The position numbers and the translations under genes were made by a program. Under the pieces are notes generated by a model, which was not told the DNA's origin, made no database searches, and worked only from the letters and a program-made list of their open reading frames with translations. From Carettochelys insculpta (Eukaryota; Chordata; Testudines; Carettochelyidae), in NCBI RefSeq assembly GCF_033958435.1, contig NC_134137.1, forward strand, positions 123,416,001 through 123,480,000: a DNA stretch of 64,000 nt. The letters are read 5' to 3'. Shown one piece after another: positions 1 through 10,644 of the stretch (position 1 is the first letter of the stretch; every line of letters starts with the position of its first letter).

Positions 1-557
1 GCCTCCGGCTCCCACTGCTGCAGGACAGGCAGGGACTCCAGCTCCTGGCCCCACATCGGCATAGAGCTCAGGTTCCAAGCTCCATGGCAGTGTCCCACCC
101 ACACTGCTGTGGGACAAGTGGGCATTCAGGCTCCTGGTCTGGCGCTGCTGCAGGGTAAGCAGGGGCTCCAGCTCTGGCCTGCAGCAGCACCTCAGCCCCC
201 ACTGACATGGAGCAGGCAGGGGCTCCAACTCTTGCCAGGGTGGCCCTGGTTCCTAGCCACCAGCAGTACTCCAGCTCCTGTTGCTGCAGGGCAAGTGAGG
301 GCTCAGGGTCCCAGCCCCCTGCTGCCACAGTGTAGGAGGGGGCTCCAACTTCTGGTCCCTGCTGCTTGGGAGCTCCGGTTCCCAGACCCATAGCAGCCTC
401 CTGCCCAGTAGCTGCAAGTCAGTTAGGCGCTCTGGTTCCCAGCCCCACTGGGAATCCTTCACCTGCCAGCTACTCTCTTATCTGGTAACCTCTGTGATCA
501 CTCCAGGCAACGGATGTTGCCTGGCGAGAGAGTACCGGATTTAAGAGGTGCAACCTG
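1..557 (-). mobile_element. Tigger-like DNA transposon, cut by the window start, with internal GC-rich minisatellite
   Basis: Read on the minus strand, this begins at 557 with CAGGTTGCACCTC, flanked by TA. It matches the left end of the element at 25910-26390, including the following GCAACATC block. The Tc1/mariner superfamily (pogo/Tigger type) inserts at TA and has CAGKTGG-type ends, so that class is inferred. From about 1 to 440 the interior is a degenerate GC-rich repeat of roughly 60 bp built on phrases such as GCTCCAGCTCCTGG and CTGCTGCAGG. The other end lies outside the window. The open frames over this stretch on both strands are compositional and not genes. Confidence 0.65.
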
Positions 558-989
558 TAGAAGGAAAATATCCCCTTCTTTTAACTTATGCTACCACTAA
601 AAGTCAGATTCACGTTTCATGTACTGTACTCTCCATTTCTAGTTCATACCTTGTGGACCTCTTGAATATTTTGGAACAAATACCTCCACATAGAAGTCCC
701 ATCTCTTTGCATAAGCACAACAATTAGGCTTTGCCCCTTTGTAATTTATGCAGACATCAGTATATCTTTCTAATTGTTCTGCTTTGGTCTGTGGGTTTAT
801 TGCTTGGTTTCTATATTTCAGTCACTGTAGGTGTAGCTTATTTAAGGATCTGATAAGGTATAAGTTTAAATTTCAGTCTTGAAAAGTTGATGTCTTGGAA
901 TAATCTTTATTCACATAGTAGGCTCATTAACTGCTGTGGTTATAGTTATGGAAACAAAGGTTTGAAGATACAGGCCCATAACTGTCTAG
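558..989. other. No gene seen; AT-rich unique-looking DNA
   Basis: Nothing recognisable: no open frame of note, no terminal repeats and no simple repeat. Confidence 0.6.
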
Positions 990-1719
990 AGCTACGTCTA
1001 CACGTGTATGCTACATCGAAATAGCTTATTTCGATGTAGCGAAATCAAAATAAGCTATTTCAATGAATAGCATCTACACGTCCTCCAGGGCTGGTGCCGT
1101 CGACATTCAACGTTGACGTTGGGCAGCACCACATCAAAGTAGGCACTGCAGGGGAGCGTCTACACGCCAAAGTGGCCCACATCAAAATAAGGGTGCCAGG
1201 AACAACTGCAGACAGGGTCACAGGGCGGACTAGCACTTCCAGGGCAACAGCAAGCCGCTCCCTTAAAGGGCCCCTCCCAGACACACTTGCACTAAACAGC
1301 ACAAGATCCACAGAGCCGACAACTGGTTGCAGACCCTGTGCATGCAGCATGGATCCCCAGCTGCAGCAGCAGCAGCAGCAGCAGCCAGAAGCCCTGGGCT
1401 AAGGGCTGCTGCATGCGGTGACCATAGAGCCCCGCAGGGGCTGGAGAGAGCGTATGTCAACCCCTCAGCTGATGGCCGCTATGGCGGACCCACTCTTTCG
1501 ATGTTGTGGGACGCGGATCGGCTACACGTGCCCTACTTCGATGTTCAACGTCGAAGTAGGGCACTATTCCCATCCCCTGATGGGGATAGCGACTTCAACG
1601 TCTCGCCGCCTTATGTTGATGTCAACTTCGAAATAGCGCTCGCCACATGTAGACGTGGCGGGCACTATTTCAAAGTTGGCGCGGCTACTTCAAAGTATCC
1701 GGCACGTGTAGACGCGGCT
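990..1719 (-). mobile_element. Non-autonomous Harbinger, internal deletion of family A
   Basis: The ends are AGCTACGTCTACACG at 990 and GACGCGGCT at 1719, flanked by a matching 3-bp target duplication TAG (987-989 and 1720-1722). A 3-bp duplication is the PIF/Harbinger signature. The interior is element A (53981-58702) in the opposite orientation. Positions 990-1390 correspond to the transposase-side end and its start codon; about 1410-1719 correspond to the Myb-side end. The roughly 4 kb carrying both genes is missing. The join, just after the CAG run, is the same as in the copies at 13374 and 49764. Confidence 0.88.
1349..1402 (+). pseudogene. Transposase N-terminal remnant, 17 codons with polyQ
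   Basis: The start of the element A transposase survives in this deletion copy. An ATG at 1349 is followed by codons for MDPQL, then seven Gln, then PEALG, and a TAA at 1400-1402. Element A begins MDP, seven Gln, PEV, so the start and polyQ are homologous, and the deletion join replaces everything after the first dozen or so codons. The catalytic domain is gone, so no transposase activity is possible. Whether the peptide is made is unknown. Confidence 0.6.
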
Positions 1720-1722
1720 TAG

Positions 1723-2289
1723 CAGTCTAAGATACTGTGCATCTACACAGGAAAAATACTGTAGAAACAAAGGGCCTGATCTGTATTTTATTGAAATAAA
1801 TGACAAAATGGCCCTTAATGTCAATGTGACATGAAAGAGACCTAGTATTACCGGATGACTCACTGAATGAGGGATATGGATCTCTAGAGAATTATTGTGA
1901 TGTTCTACTGATTTTAGGAGCCTTTAGCTACATAAAAGGTCCCTCAGATGGGCTGTTTGTGGATATGAGAAATAGAAATTACATAGATACATATTCTATA
2001 GGCCAAATCCTCAGCTAGCGTAAATTAGCATAGCTCCATTGACTTAATTCTAGGTCATATGATTATGGAGGATTGTTGCTTTCCATCTTTCTTAAAATTC
2101 ATACTGCTTATAATGAGACAGATATGCACATGCAATTAATCAAAACCCTTACCTTTACTGTGAATTACAAGTGCAAGTACAATATAGGATCAAGGGCTCC
2201 TAGATTATTAGAATGCTGATGGCCAACAGACAACCAGTGATCACAAACGGAGATCATAGAAGGAAGATGTTGTCAGCTCTCAGATTCCA
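1723..2289. other. No gene seen
   Basis: AT-rich sequence without recognisable elements. The start of the decayed LINE downstream cannot be placed exactly and may extend into the last part of this stretch. Confidence 0.5.
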
Positions 2290-3060
2290 TCAGTCCCTTC
2301 AGCTGACTACATTCACTAGGGATGAAATGGAACTAGCTATTCCTGTCCTAAAACCTTACTAGGTTCCAGGACTTGACAAAGTCCAAGGGGATTTCCTGCA
2401 TGACTTAAGATCATCCTGTTGCAACTTTCTGCTAAGTCTTCATAGTATTTTTCTGAAATGCTGTACAGTTCCAAAGCTGTGGTGAAGGTCACAGACAGTG
2501 ACACTTCTTATTTCTGGAAGGAAGGTAGATGACCTTGAAGAACTATCGTTCAATTGCTTTAACCAGTGTCACTTCTAAGATGCTGGATCTTAATTGACTG
2601 TGGCCTTTAATCAACCCCAGCTACCTCATGACCAAGCAGGGTTCCAATCAAGCTGTAATGCCAAGGATTAAGTAGTTAGACTCATCTCTTTGAGTAAGGA
2701 TGCCTTTGAGGCAGGGGAAAAGGTTGGCACTGTCGTTGTTGATCTTTTGTTGGCATACAAGAGAGTTGGCACTGTGGATTTGTCCCAGAAAGATATACCA
2801 GGGTCCCCCAAAAGCAACCAGCAGAGTTTAGTATACAGATGATTTCTAACAGAAAAGTGGTCATCAAGTGTGGAGATGGTTAAAACCGCACACGTTGTAT
2901 GAACAATGGCGCAGGAATCTGTACTTGCACCATTGCAATTTAATATGCATGTATAACTAACCTTCTGTACACCTCAGCAACTAAGTTCATGTGCGCTGAT
3001 GACTCCTGGCCTAGCAATACGCAGAAGGAGCTGTGGGGAGCTGGAGGTCTGCTTGCCATT
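2290..3060 (+). pseudogene. Heavily decayed non-LTR retrotransposon reverse transcriptase
   Basis: No open frame survives, but several reverse transcriptase blocks can be read in changing frames. From 2313 there is FTRDEMELAIPVLKPY, a stop, then VPGLDKVQGDFLHDL, resembling the 'K..GPDGI..E.L' region. Near 2545 the bases spell NYRSIALTSVTSKMLD, the 'YRPI.L.S...K..E' block. Near 2627 there is a DQAGF motif. Near 2906 MAQESVLAPLQFN corresponds to the GSVLAPLLFN motif, and near 2990 FMCADDS corresponds to the catalytic YADD. This motif wording fits the Jockey/L2/CR1 group rather than the RTE-like LINE at 61-64 kb. The element is old: many stops and frameshifts, no visible ends. Confidence 0.7.
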
Positions 3061-5549
3061 TGACACCTCTGCTAAGTAAGTGTTTAATGAAAAGTGAAAG
3101 AAAGGTTTAATATATTTTCACTCTCACCCACAGATTAGCACATTGATAATTGCTGGTTCTTCTAAGCAATCAGCCAATCATTTTTTAACTATACCTTAGT
3201 TATTAGAGGCTACGTCTTGACTATGTTCTGTCCTTTCAGGAGCACATTAAGACACCATGAATCTAAAACCAGATGAGAGTCGAACTCCTCCACAGGCTTG
3301 CTGGCAATTCCTAGGGTGCTAGCACTGCAGCCTTATAGACATCTAGCAAGGCCCTAATTATTGCACCTGCTGAATACTTAAAGGCAGGATGGGGCTCCAG
3401 TTGTCGTTGTGGCAAGATAGGCTCAATGATCAGTACTTTGTATAATCACCAGCACAACCTGGACTGCTCAAATCTCCAACCTTCTAGTCCTGGCACTGCT
3501 TCCTCAGATAGCAGAGCCTGACTGCTTTACTGTGCAAAGTGAACTAGTAAGACAGCTTAATTTATGATTTCATCTCAAAGCCACATCAAAAACACTGGTT
3601 CATAATAAAGATGCCCCTTTTCTGAAATAGTGGAGCCTCTCTGTTAGTACACCAGAAGATAATATGTCCAAGATGGTGCAAAACTGTATTTTGGATGAAT
3701 GGTAAATAGATAACTCAGATGTGTATCTCTTTGTCCCTCCAGATCAACTGTCGCATGCCCCTCAGAACAACTCTAAGAGCCAGAAGGGCCTGTTTTGTTG
3801 TAATATGATCACGTGATTTATCTTACATCTTTGCCATCAGGGAAAGGGGCTTCTTGAGCTCAAGGACAAAGAAGAAGCCATCTGATTCAGGACCATCCTC
3901 TATGTCATCTTGGTGGTGGATGGATACCCATGCCACCTCTGGATGTTGCATCATCAGACTGGCTACATCACTTACCCAATAACTAATTCATTGTTTGTGC
4001 CATTGGAAGCTGTACGTCAGAAGAATGATTGCTAGATACCATGGTAAAAAGACACACAGACTGCCACAGCCAGCTACCTACTCATACATTCGTTTGGAAA
4101 GCCATCTCTGTGTCTAGAATTCACAGATCTCATATCAATGGACTAATGTGTCTCCAACCATATGTAATAAAACTGTAGTGCTTGTTTCAGAACATCAGAA
4201 ACTCATTTTTTTCACTAAATAAATCACTAGGATATAATATTTATTATTATACATGGCTTATATTTCTTGTTTTCATTTTCTTCCCCTTCAGCGTATCAGC
4301 CTTCTCTTTGCTTTTATCATAACTCTTCCTTTCTCCTAGAATTTATGAGTTAAGATGCATAATAAGGGATACAGGCCCAAAACTTCAAAGGTATTTGAGT
4401 ATATAACATCCATTGAAATTAATGAGATATTAATACTTTTGAGGATCTGGACTATAGATATTTTGGTCCATATGTGCAATTTTCCTAAACGTCTATAGTA
4501 GTTCTGCAGAAAGATAACGAGCCTTAGGCCCAAATCTTTACTTAGTCTTTATTAAGGGGAAGATTCTATTGGTATCAGTCAGAGTTCTATCTCAGAAAGG
4601 ATACAGGAAAAATTAAGGAAAGACTTTAGGACTTGAAATCTTAATTATTTATTTCCCTGGTGTCACTTTCTTACTATAGCTACATACTGAACAATATTCA
4701 GGAAGACAAACATGCATTTTTAAATACCTAGTAGAAGTATTCAAATATATAATTCACCAAATGTTGCTGCTATTTGCTGAATAAAGTAATTGCCACTACA
4801 AATATGTCTGATAGTTTTTTACCAGTTTCTATAGCTGGTCAATCACTATTCATTGAATAATTTATTAAACAATTAATGGCAACATTTAATCAAATAAATT
4901 GTGTGATGGATGTTTTTGAAACCTGTTAGTCTTTCCTCTATATAATAAAACAACAAGTCCTGTGTATTACTGAGTGACAGTTTGAGGGAAGACTCCGGTG
5001 ATAGCATAATCTCTGTTGTGAGGCTCACGCGGTTTGATCAGTCACTAGAATCCAAAAAAGTGATTATAACCCCATAATTCAAAATGTTCTAGCATTTGAG
5101 TAAGTGCATGGATTCAGAGATAATGGTACAGCTCTCTTCTCCCCCTCTACCTCTCCTGACTTTTTGTCTTCCTAGCCCACAAACCTCATATCTCTCCTCT
5201 TTTCCATAACCTCCAGTCTTAATGATGCTCCAACCTAAACACAGCATACGAGCTTCCTCTGAAGATCCCCCTAGCAACACATACTAGGAATGAGTTAGGC
5301 TCCAGTATACTGAAGCACCTGCTTAATGTTAAGCAAATGAACTCTCACTGAAATCAATAGGTCTATGAGACTGTTTACATGTCTAAGATCAACCACATAA
5401 GAAAACGGTTTGCTGCATAGGGGCCTTGTACACTCATTGAGAAATTTTAGTCAGACATAGGGAACATCACTCCACAACCGAATGTGCATATTTTATTTCA
5501 CTGTTTGGTTTACATTTTACACTGCAGCATACATATCAAATACCACATT
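3061..5549. other. No gene seen; possible LINE 3' remnant then AT-rich DNA
   Basis: The first kilobase may be the 3' continuation of the decayed reverse transcriptase, but I could not recognise a domain in it. From about 4200 the sequence is AT-rich and unique-looking. Short open frames here are of chance length. Confidence 0.5.
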
Positions 5550-5916
5550 GGCTGCGGCTACGCTAGCCTGTTCTTTCGAAAGAGCAAGCCCCACTTTGCA
5601 GCAGCGCACGTCGCGTCCACACACACCACGCACTCTTTCGAAGATGAAATCAACATTAGGCACCGCAGGAATCGAAATCGCTCTTCCAAACAGAAAATAG
5701 GAAGGGGCCATTCTTTCAACAGCCTTTTTTGAAAAAGGATGTGTGTAGACACTCCGCATCTCGCTCTTTTGAAAGAACAGGGTCCCCTGTGGCAGCAATC
5801 AGCTGTTAGGTAGAGATGTGCTGCTCTGTGGTCTGTTTGTATAGCAGCTCTTAGAGCCACACAGACCAGGAAACCGCATTGCAGGAAGCTGAGAGTGTTC
5901 AGGCAGCAGCCATCAC

Positions 5917-6400
5917 ATGTACTGCCCCAGCACGCCTCAATATGACCCTGAGCAGCTGCCAGACGGCCATGGCCAGCGCTTGGGTAGGTCAGGAGCCCCC
6001 CTCCAAGTGCACCCAGGACTCCCAAGGGTCCAGCCAGGGAGGGAAAAGCACGCCCCCTCCTGGACTGAGCACAAGCTCCAGAACTCGCTGAGGCTCTGGC
6101 AGGAAGAGGAGGTGCTCTGGGTGATGGGGAACAAGCAGCGGAATGTGACCGCCTTTGCCCAGCTGGCCGAGGGCCTGAGTACACGGGGTCACGCTGCCCA
6201 CATTCCTGACCAAGTCAGGAGTAAGGTTAAGGAGCTGAGGCAGGGTTACGCCTGGGCTTGGGACTCAGGCAGCCAGTCGGAAGCTGCCTCCACTTTGTGC
6301 ACCTACTACAGGGAGCTCAGGACCATCCTGGGCCCCTGGGACACTTCCTCCCTGTCAGTCCTCCTGGACATCTCAGCCAAGAAGCCCTGGCCATGACAGA

Positions 6401-6439
<39 letters not shown>

Positions 6440-7409
6440 CATCGGCCAGCCCTGCACCACCAGCGCTGGACACGGAGCCAGACTCAGCTGGGGACTGATC
6501 CGGTGAGGAGGGGGACCTGGACATTGATCTCCCCTCCTGCACCTCCAGCCAGGCATCGGCCAGACAGCCATCCCCCAACCTTGGTGGTGGACCCTCACGT
6601 ACATACACAACAGGGCACATACACTAGATCATGGGGCAGGGCCACCATACACGACCGGGGGCCCTCCACACCCACGGTGGACCCTGGCTCACCAGGGCCC
6701 AGACGGCCCATGGGCCGGGGATGGCAGCATGGCCACCAGTGCCTGTCAGCACCTGCTCCTACAGACAGCACCAGGCCCTGCCTCCAGGGGTGGGGGTTAG
6801 GGGGCAGACCACACAAAGGGACCACCCAGAGGTTCACCACACCTACGGATAGGGGACAGGGGAAAGGGACCAGTGCCTGTGGAGGGATGGGGGGACATGG
6901 GCCATGGGGCAGGGGTTGCTACTCATGGCCTCTTCCTCTCTTCCCCATGTTTCTGCAGCCACCCCATCTGCAGGCTGGGAGAGCCTTGCCTCATCCCTGG
7001 TCCCAGACACTCCCCACCACCCACCACCTCTGCCCTGGAGGCAAGGGATAGAAACTGGGCAGAGCCACCACCAGTGAGAGAATGGGCCCAGTCATGGCAC
7101 AGCCAGATGTGGCCAGTGGAGGACCCCCACCTTGCCACCACCATCCAGTGCCAGGGGGAACTGGCCAAGTGCCAGCTCCGTTTCCAGGAGGGGGAGGCCT
7201 GCTGGCACTGGGTGGTGAGGGAGGGAGTTCCTCACCACCTTCTGAGATGTGGTAGCTATGTGCTGGAAGCTCCTGGCCTGACTGCCCCCTCCCACCACAA
7301 CTCCTGCTGCCCTCCCCAATACCCCACCTGCTGCCCCTCCTGCTGCGGCCCCACCTGCCAGTCCCCTGGGAGAGGACCCCATTGGCCCAGACTGCTGGCC
7401 CGAGGCTGA
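5917..7409 (+). pseudogene. Harbinger B Myb/SANT-like DNA-binding protein, broken
   Basis: Exon 1 is open from ATG 5917 to a TGA at 6394-6396. It encodes a trihelix Myb/SANT-like domain at about residues 47-110, with the landmarks SWTEHKLQ, LWQEEEVLWVMGNKQRN and DQVRSKVKELRQGYAWA. The same frame continues past the stop into a run of alternating Gln and Glu (GGAGCA repeat), and past a second TGA near 6497 into acidic sequence GEEGDLDID. Both stops could be CGA-to-TGA CpG changes, which is inference. A pyrimidine-rich tract ending TTTCTGCAG at about 6958 looks like the acceptor of exon 2. Exon 2 runs to 7409 and contains an amphipathic stretch comparable to the C-terminal helix of the element A protein. 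In known Harbinger elements this protein brings the transposase to the nucleus and to the TIRs. The exact donor site was not determined. Confidence 0.75.
6401..6440 (+). repeat. (GGAGCA)n short tandem repeat
   Basis: About seven units of a 6-bp repeat inside exon 1 of the broken Myb-like gene. In the gene frame it codes for alternating Gln and Glu. Confidence 0.9.
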
Positions 7410-7676
7410 TCCCCGGCCCTACCTTCCCATACTCCTCACCCCCTCCCAGCCCCACTGGGGACCTCAGAAAAGGGGGAGTGTGGGACCCTGGGCTGGCACC
7501 CCTGCCCCAGAGTGATGGCCCATGAGGTGGGCCACCTAGGTCCCCCTCCCTCTGCAAATAGTCCCCCTGAAAATATTTAGACCCTCCCGTAAACAGCTGG
7601 ACATTTTGTTATGTTTAGCAAGAAGTATTACCCACACAGTTTTTGTAGTTAACAATACACCTCTTTGGCCATGTCT

Positions 7677-8032
7677 ACACTAGCCAAAAACTTTGAAATA
7701 GCCATGCAAATGGCCATTTGAAGTGTACTAATGAAGCGCTGAAATACATATTCAGCACCTCATTAGCATGCGGGCGGCCGTGGCACTTCAAAATTGATGC
7801 AGCTCGTCCAGATGGGGCTCATTTTCAAAAGGACCCCAGCTACTTCGAGGTCCCCTTATTCCTATGAGCAGATGAGAATAAGGGGACTTCGAAATAGCTG
7901 TCAATTTCAAAGTGCCATGGCTGCCAGCATGCTAATGAGGTGCTGAATATGTGTTTCAGAGCTTCATTAGTAAACTTCGAAATGGCCATTTGCATGGCCA
8001 TTTTGAAGTTTTTGGCTAGTGTAGACGTAGCC
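7677..8032. mobile_element. Harbinger-type MITE nested in element B
   Basis: The ends GGCCATGTCTACACTAGCC and GGCTAGTGTAGACGTAGCC are inverted copies, flanked on both sides by TTT (7674-7676 and 8033-8035). The arms contain mirrored blocks such as GCCATGCAAATGGCCATTT and CTAATGAAGCGCTGAAATA, so the whole 356-bp element can fold on itself. There is no coding capacity. It belongs to the same MITE family as 31796-32206 and 51358-51793. Its position inside element B shows that it arrived after B. Confidence 0.9.
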
Positions 8033-8141
8033 TTTATTTTCCAAAACCCCGTGTACTGTGTGCTCAGTGGGGGTGGGGCAGTGTGCAGGAGGTGGGGGGG
8101 GGCGGTGTGTGGGACACCCGCCGAGGTGGCTGGGGTGGTGC

Positions 8142-9420
8142 TCACTGGGGCCCCTGGTCAAAGTACCAGTGCAGGGTCTTCCAGATGCAGACCCAGTCCT
8201 GGTGGGCCTGGCGGCTAGGGGCAATGGCTGGCTGTGGGTAGCCCCTGCCGGCCTCAACCACCCACCCCTGCATGAAGCCCTCCCCCTTACTCTCCACAGT
8301 GTTGTGGAGAATGCATCAGTCGCCCATGACCTAGGGGACATTGAGGATGCCTGCCTCCAGGCAGGCGAGGAGACGGCGCCACTGCCCCTTCAAGTGGCTG
8401 AAGGTGCACTCAACTACCTGGTGGGCATGATTGGACTGGCCGTTGACGCACTCCTGGCTGTGGGTGGGGTGGCCTGTATAGGGCCACATGAACCAGGGCT
8501 GGAGCGGGTATACCACATCAGTCATCATGCAGAGGGGTACGGTGGTGTCCCACAATGGGATATCCCTCTGTGGGATGCAGGTCCCTGTCTCCAGCCAGCA
8601 GCACAGGCCTGAATTCTGGAACACATGCATCTTGGGTGCAGCTGGGCCAGCCCTCATATGTTTCCTGGAACTGACCCTGGCTGTCCACCATGGCCTGCAG
8701 GACTATGGAATGGTAGCCCTTCCTGTTTATGAACTGTCCTCTGCTGTGCTCTGGGGCACGGATAGGTATTTGGGTCCCATTAAGGGCCCTGAAGCAATTC
8801 AGGAACCCCACTGTAGCGAAGCCCGCGATGGCCACCTCTACGTCTCTGATGCAGACGATCCTCTGGAGGAGCATGGCATTTAGAGCGCAGACCACCCCTG
8901 GCCCCGCCCTAGGACCCCACTGGAACTCACCCCCTCGGTGGGTGGGTGCTCAGACCTCCTTACTTCCATCATGACAGCCCCAACTGTGGCCTTGCCCACA
9001 CCAAATTGGTGACCGATTGAGTGGGAGCTATCTGGAGTGGCCAGCTTCCAGACAACTATCGGGACCCTCTTTTCCATGGGGAGGGCACACTGCATCTGGG
9101 TGTCCTGGTGTCTCAGGGCCAGGGCCAGCCCCTGGCAGAGGTCCAGGAAGGTCTGCTGCCTCATCCAGAAATTCTGGAGCCACCGGTCATTGTCCTATTA
9201 CCTCCATGACCAGTTGCTCCCACCACTCGGAGCTGGTGAGGTAGCTCCAGAGCTGGCGAAGCTCCTGAGGAGGTCAGAGGACCCCATGGTGTGGGGAGTC
9301 CCCTTCTGTCCCTGTGGCAGGGGCTGCCAGGAGCTGCAGGATAGTCCCCAGTGCTGCGGCCAGCAGGGCGCCCACTCCACTGGTGTCAGCCAGTAGGGTT
9401 TCCAGCTGCTGCTGGTCCAT
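8142..9420 (-). pseudogene. Harbinger B DDE transposase, broken
   Basis: The start is ATG at 9420 (MDQQQLETLLAD), parallel to MDPQQQ in element A. Exon 1 runs to a donor ATGGAA/GTAAGG, last exon base 8964. A stop near 9288 and a frameshift near 9205 precede the well-kept block RHQDTQMQCALPMEKRVPI, WKLATPDS and FGVGKATVGAVMMEV. Exon 2, from about 8888, covers the HARBI1-type DDE nuclease. The first catalytic Asp is changed to Asn (ALNGT instead of ALDGT). A frameshift follows near 8640. The second Asp (MTDVVYPL) and the Glu (VVECTFSHLKGQW) remain. Two further stops interrupt VPxVMGDxCILHN, and the frame ends at a TGA at 8142-8144. It cannot encode an active enzyme. Confidence 0.85.
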
Positions 9421-9798
9421 GCTCGTTCCTGCGGGCACTGTGTCTGCAGAGCTGGTGGCAGCTCCGCAGGCCTAGTGCTGTGCAGGCCAAGGGTGTTGCA
9501 GAGGGGCCCTTTAAAGGAGCCGCTTGCTGCAGCCCCAGAAGGGCTTGGCCGCCCTGCGACCCCATCTGCAACGTTTCCTGCCCTGTTCTTTCGAAAAAGG
9601 GTGTGGGGGTGTGTGGATGCCCTCTTTCGACATCCTGGATGGCCCCTTTCAACTTGACACATGGCCCTTTCAATGGCGCTCATCGATGGTGCCAACTCCG
9701 GTCTGTGTATAAAGATTCCCCTTCAAAAGGGCCTCTTCCGACAGCTCTCTTTTGAAAGATGCCCTTTTGAAAGAGCGCTCTGGTGTAGACATAGCTAT

Positions 9799-10214
9799 AG
9801 TGCCGTGTACTCAGGATGCTTTACAAAAACATTAGGATAAATGAATTTCTCACCACCTAGAAACATTTTCACTCAAGGAGGATAATTTAACATTTAGATA
9901 ATAAGTAGGTATGCATTTTAAAAAAAAATGTAGGTAGCATTTGTTTCAAAAAGATGGCTTTTACCCTTCATGTAATTGCATGTTTGGGAAAGTCTATTGT
10001 TTCATTGCTAAGTAACTAGAACCATTGGCAAACTCTGATTTTGAGAATTTACAGTATTAGTTTGCTTACAGAAATGTTAACAAAGACCAAATAGTAAAGC
10101 AAACATCTTCTATAATACTAAAATATATCCACTCATAAAAGTATATCATATCAAAGAAATAAAATACACCTCTCTCATACACTCAGTTCTTATGTAGCCT
10201 TTTCCAGGCATTCA
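9799..10214. other. No gene seen
   Basis: AT-rich unique-looking sequence. Confidence 0.5.
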
Positions 10215-10300
10215 TTCCAGGGTGCTTTACAAAAGAAGGTAAGTTTCATGATCCTCATTTTATAGACGGGAGATAGAGGCACAGGGACTTTGGAAAATGA
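10215..10300 (-). repeat. MIR-type SINE fragment
   Basis: It reads CATTTTATAGACGGGAGATA, then GAGGCACAGGGAC, the reverse complement of the MIR core region. Diverged and short. Confidence 0.45.
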
Positions 10301-10544
10301 ATCTGATATCTAAAGTCTCCCAACGCCCCTCCTTGTGTCCTGTTCACTGAACCATGCCGATTTCCTTCAGCCTCAACTTTCTATCTGACCAAAGTTAATG
10401 CTGTAGTTGGCATAGAAACCAGATTTCTTGACTCCCACCAGTCACATTGCATCTGCTAAAAAAGTAATTTAGTTTCCCAGCCAATACCATTATATCTAAT
10501 ACTTAGAACTGTCTGCATAGCTCAGTGGTCTTGCAGATTCAGTT

Positions 10545-10644
10545 CTGTTCATTCCCTCTGAAGCATCTGGCTTTGGCCACTGTTAGAAGACAGGGTACTG
10601 GCCTTGATGGACATTTGGTCTGACCCACTATGGCCATTCTTATG
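10545..10644 (+). repeat. CR1 LINE 3' end
   Basis: The 3' tail reads CTTGATGGACATTTGGTC then TGACCCACTATGGCC and ends in TTCTTATG, the octamer-type CR1 terminus common in turtles and crocodilians. The same family lies in reverse at 28633. Confidence 0.75.

Larger units (their letters stand above)
5550..9796 (+). mobile_element. Harbinger element B, two-gene autonomous type, now defective
   Basis: The left end reads GGCTGCGGCTACGCTAGCC followed by TTCTTTCGAAAGAGC. The right end, reverse-complemented, reads AGCTATGTCTACACCAGAGC followed by a TTTCAAAAGGGC block, so the two ends form decayed terminal inverted repeats. Flanks are ATT and ATA, an imperfect 3-bp duplication. The element carries a Myb/SANT-like gene on the plus strand and a DDE transposase on the minus strand, arranged tail to tail as in element A. 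It differs from A in its TIR interior (CTTTCGAAAG rather than TACTTCGAAGTAG) and in protein sequence, so it is a separate family. It was later hit by the MITE at 7677-8032. Confidence 0.85.

Noticed and set aside
5558..6184. A 208-codon minus-strand open frame
   Set aside because: It lies opposite the Myb-like gene of Harbinger B and its TIR, in GC-rich DNA, and has no recognised domain. The plus-strand frame carries the conserved domain.
6503..7051. 182-codon plus-strand frame in the Harbinger B interior
   Set aside because: Pro/Gly/His-rich reading of the intron and flanks of the broken Myb-like gene; not in the frame of the conserved domain.
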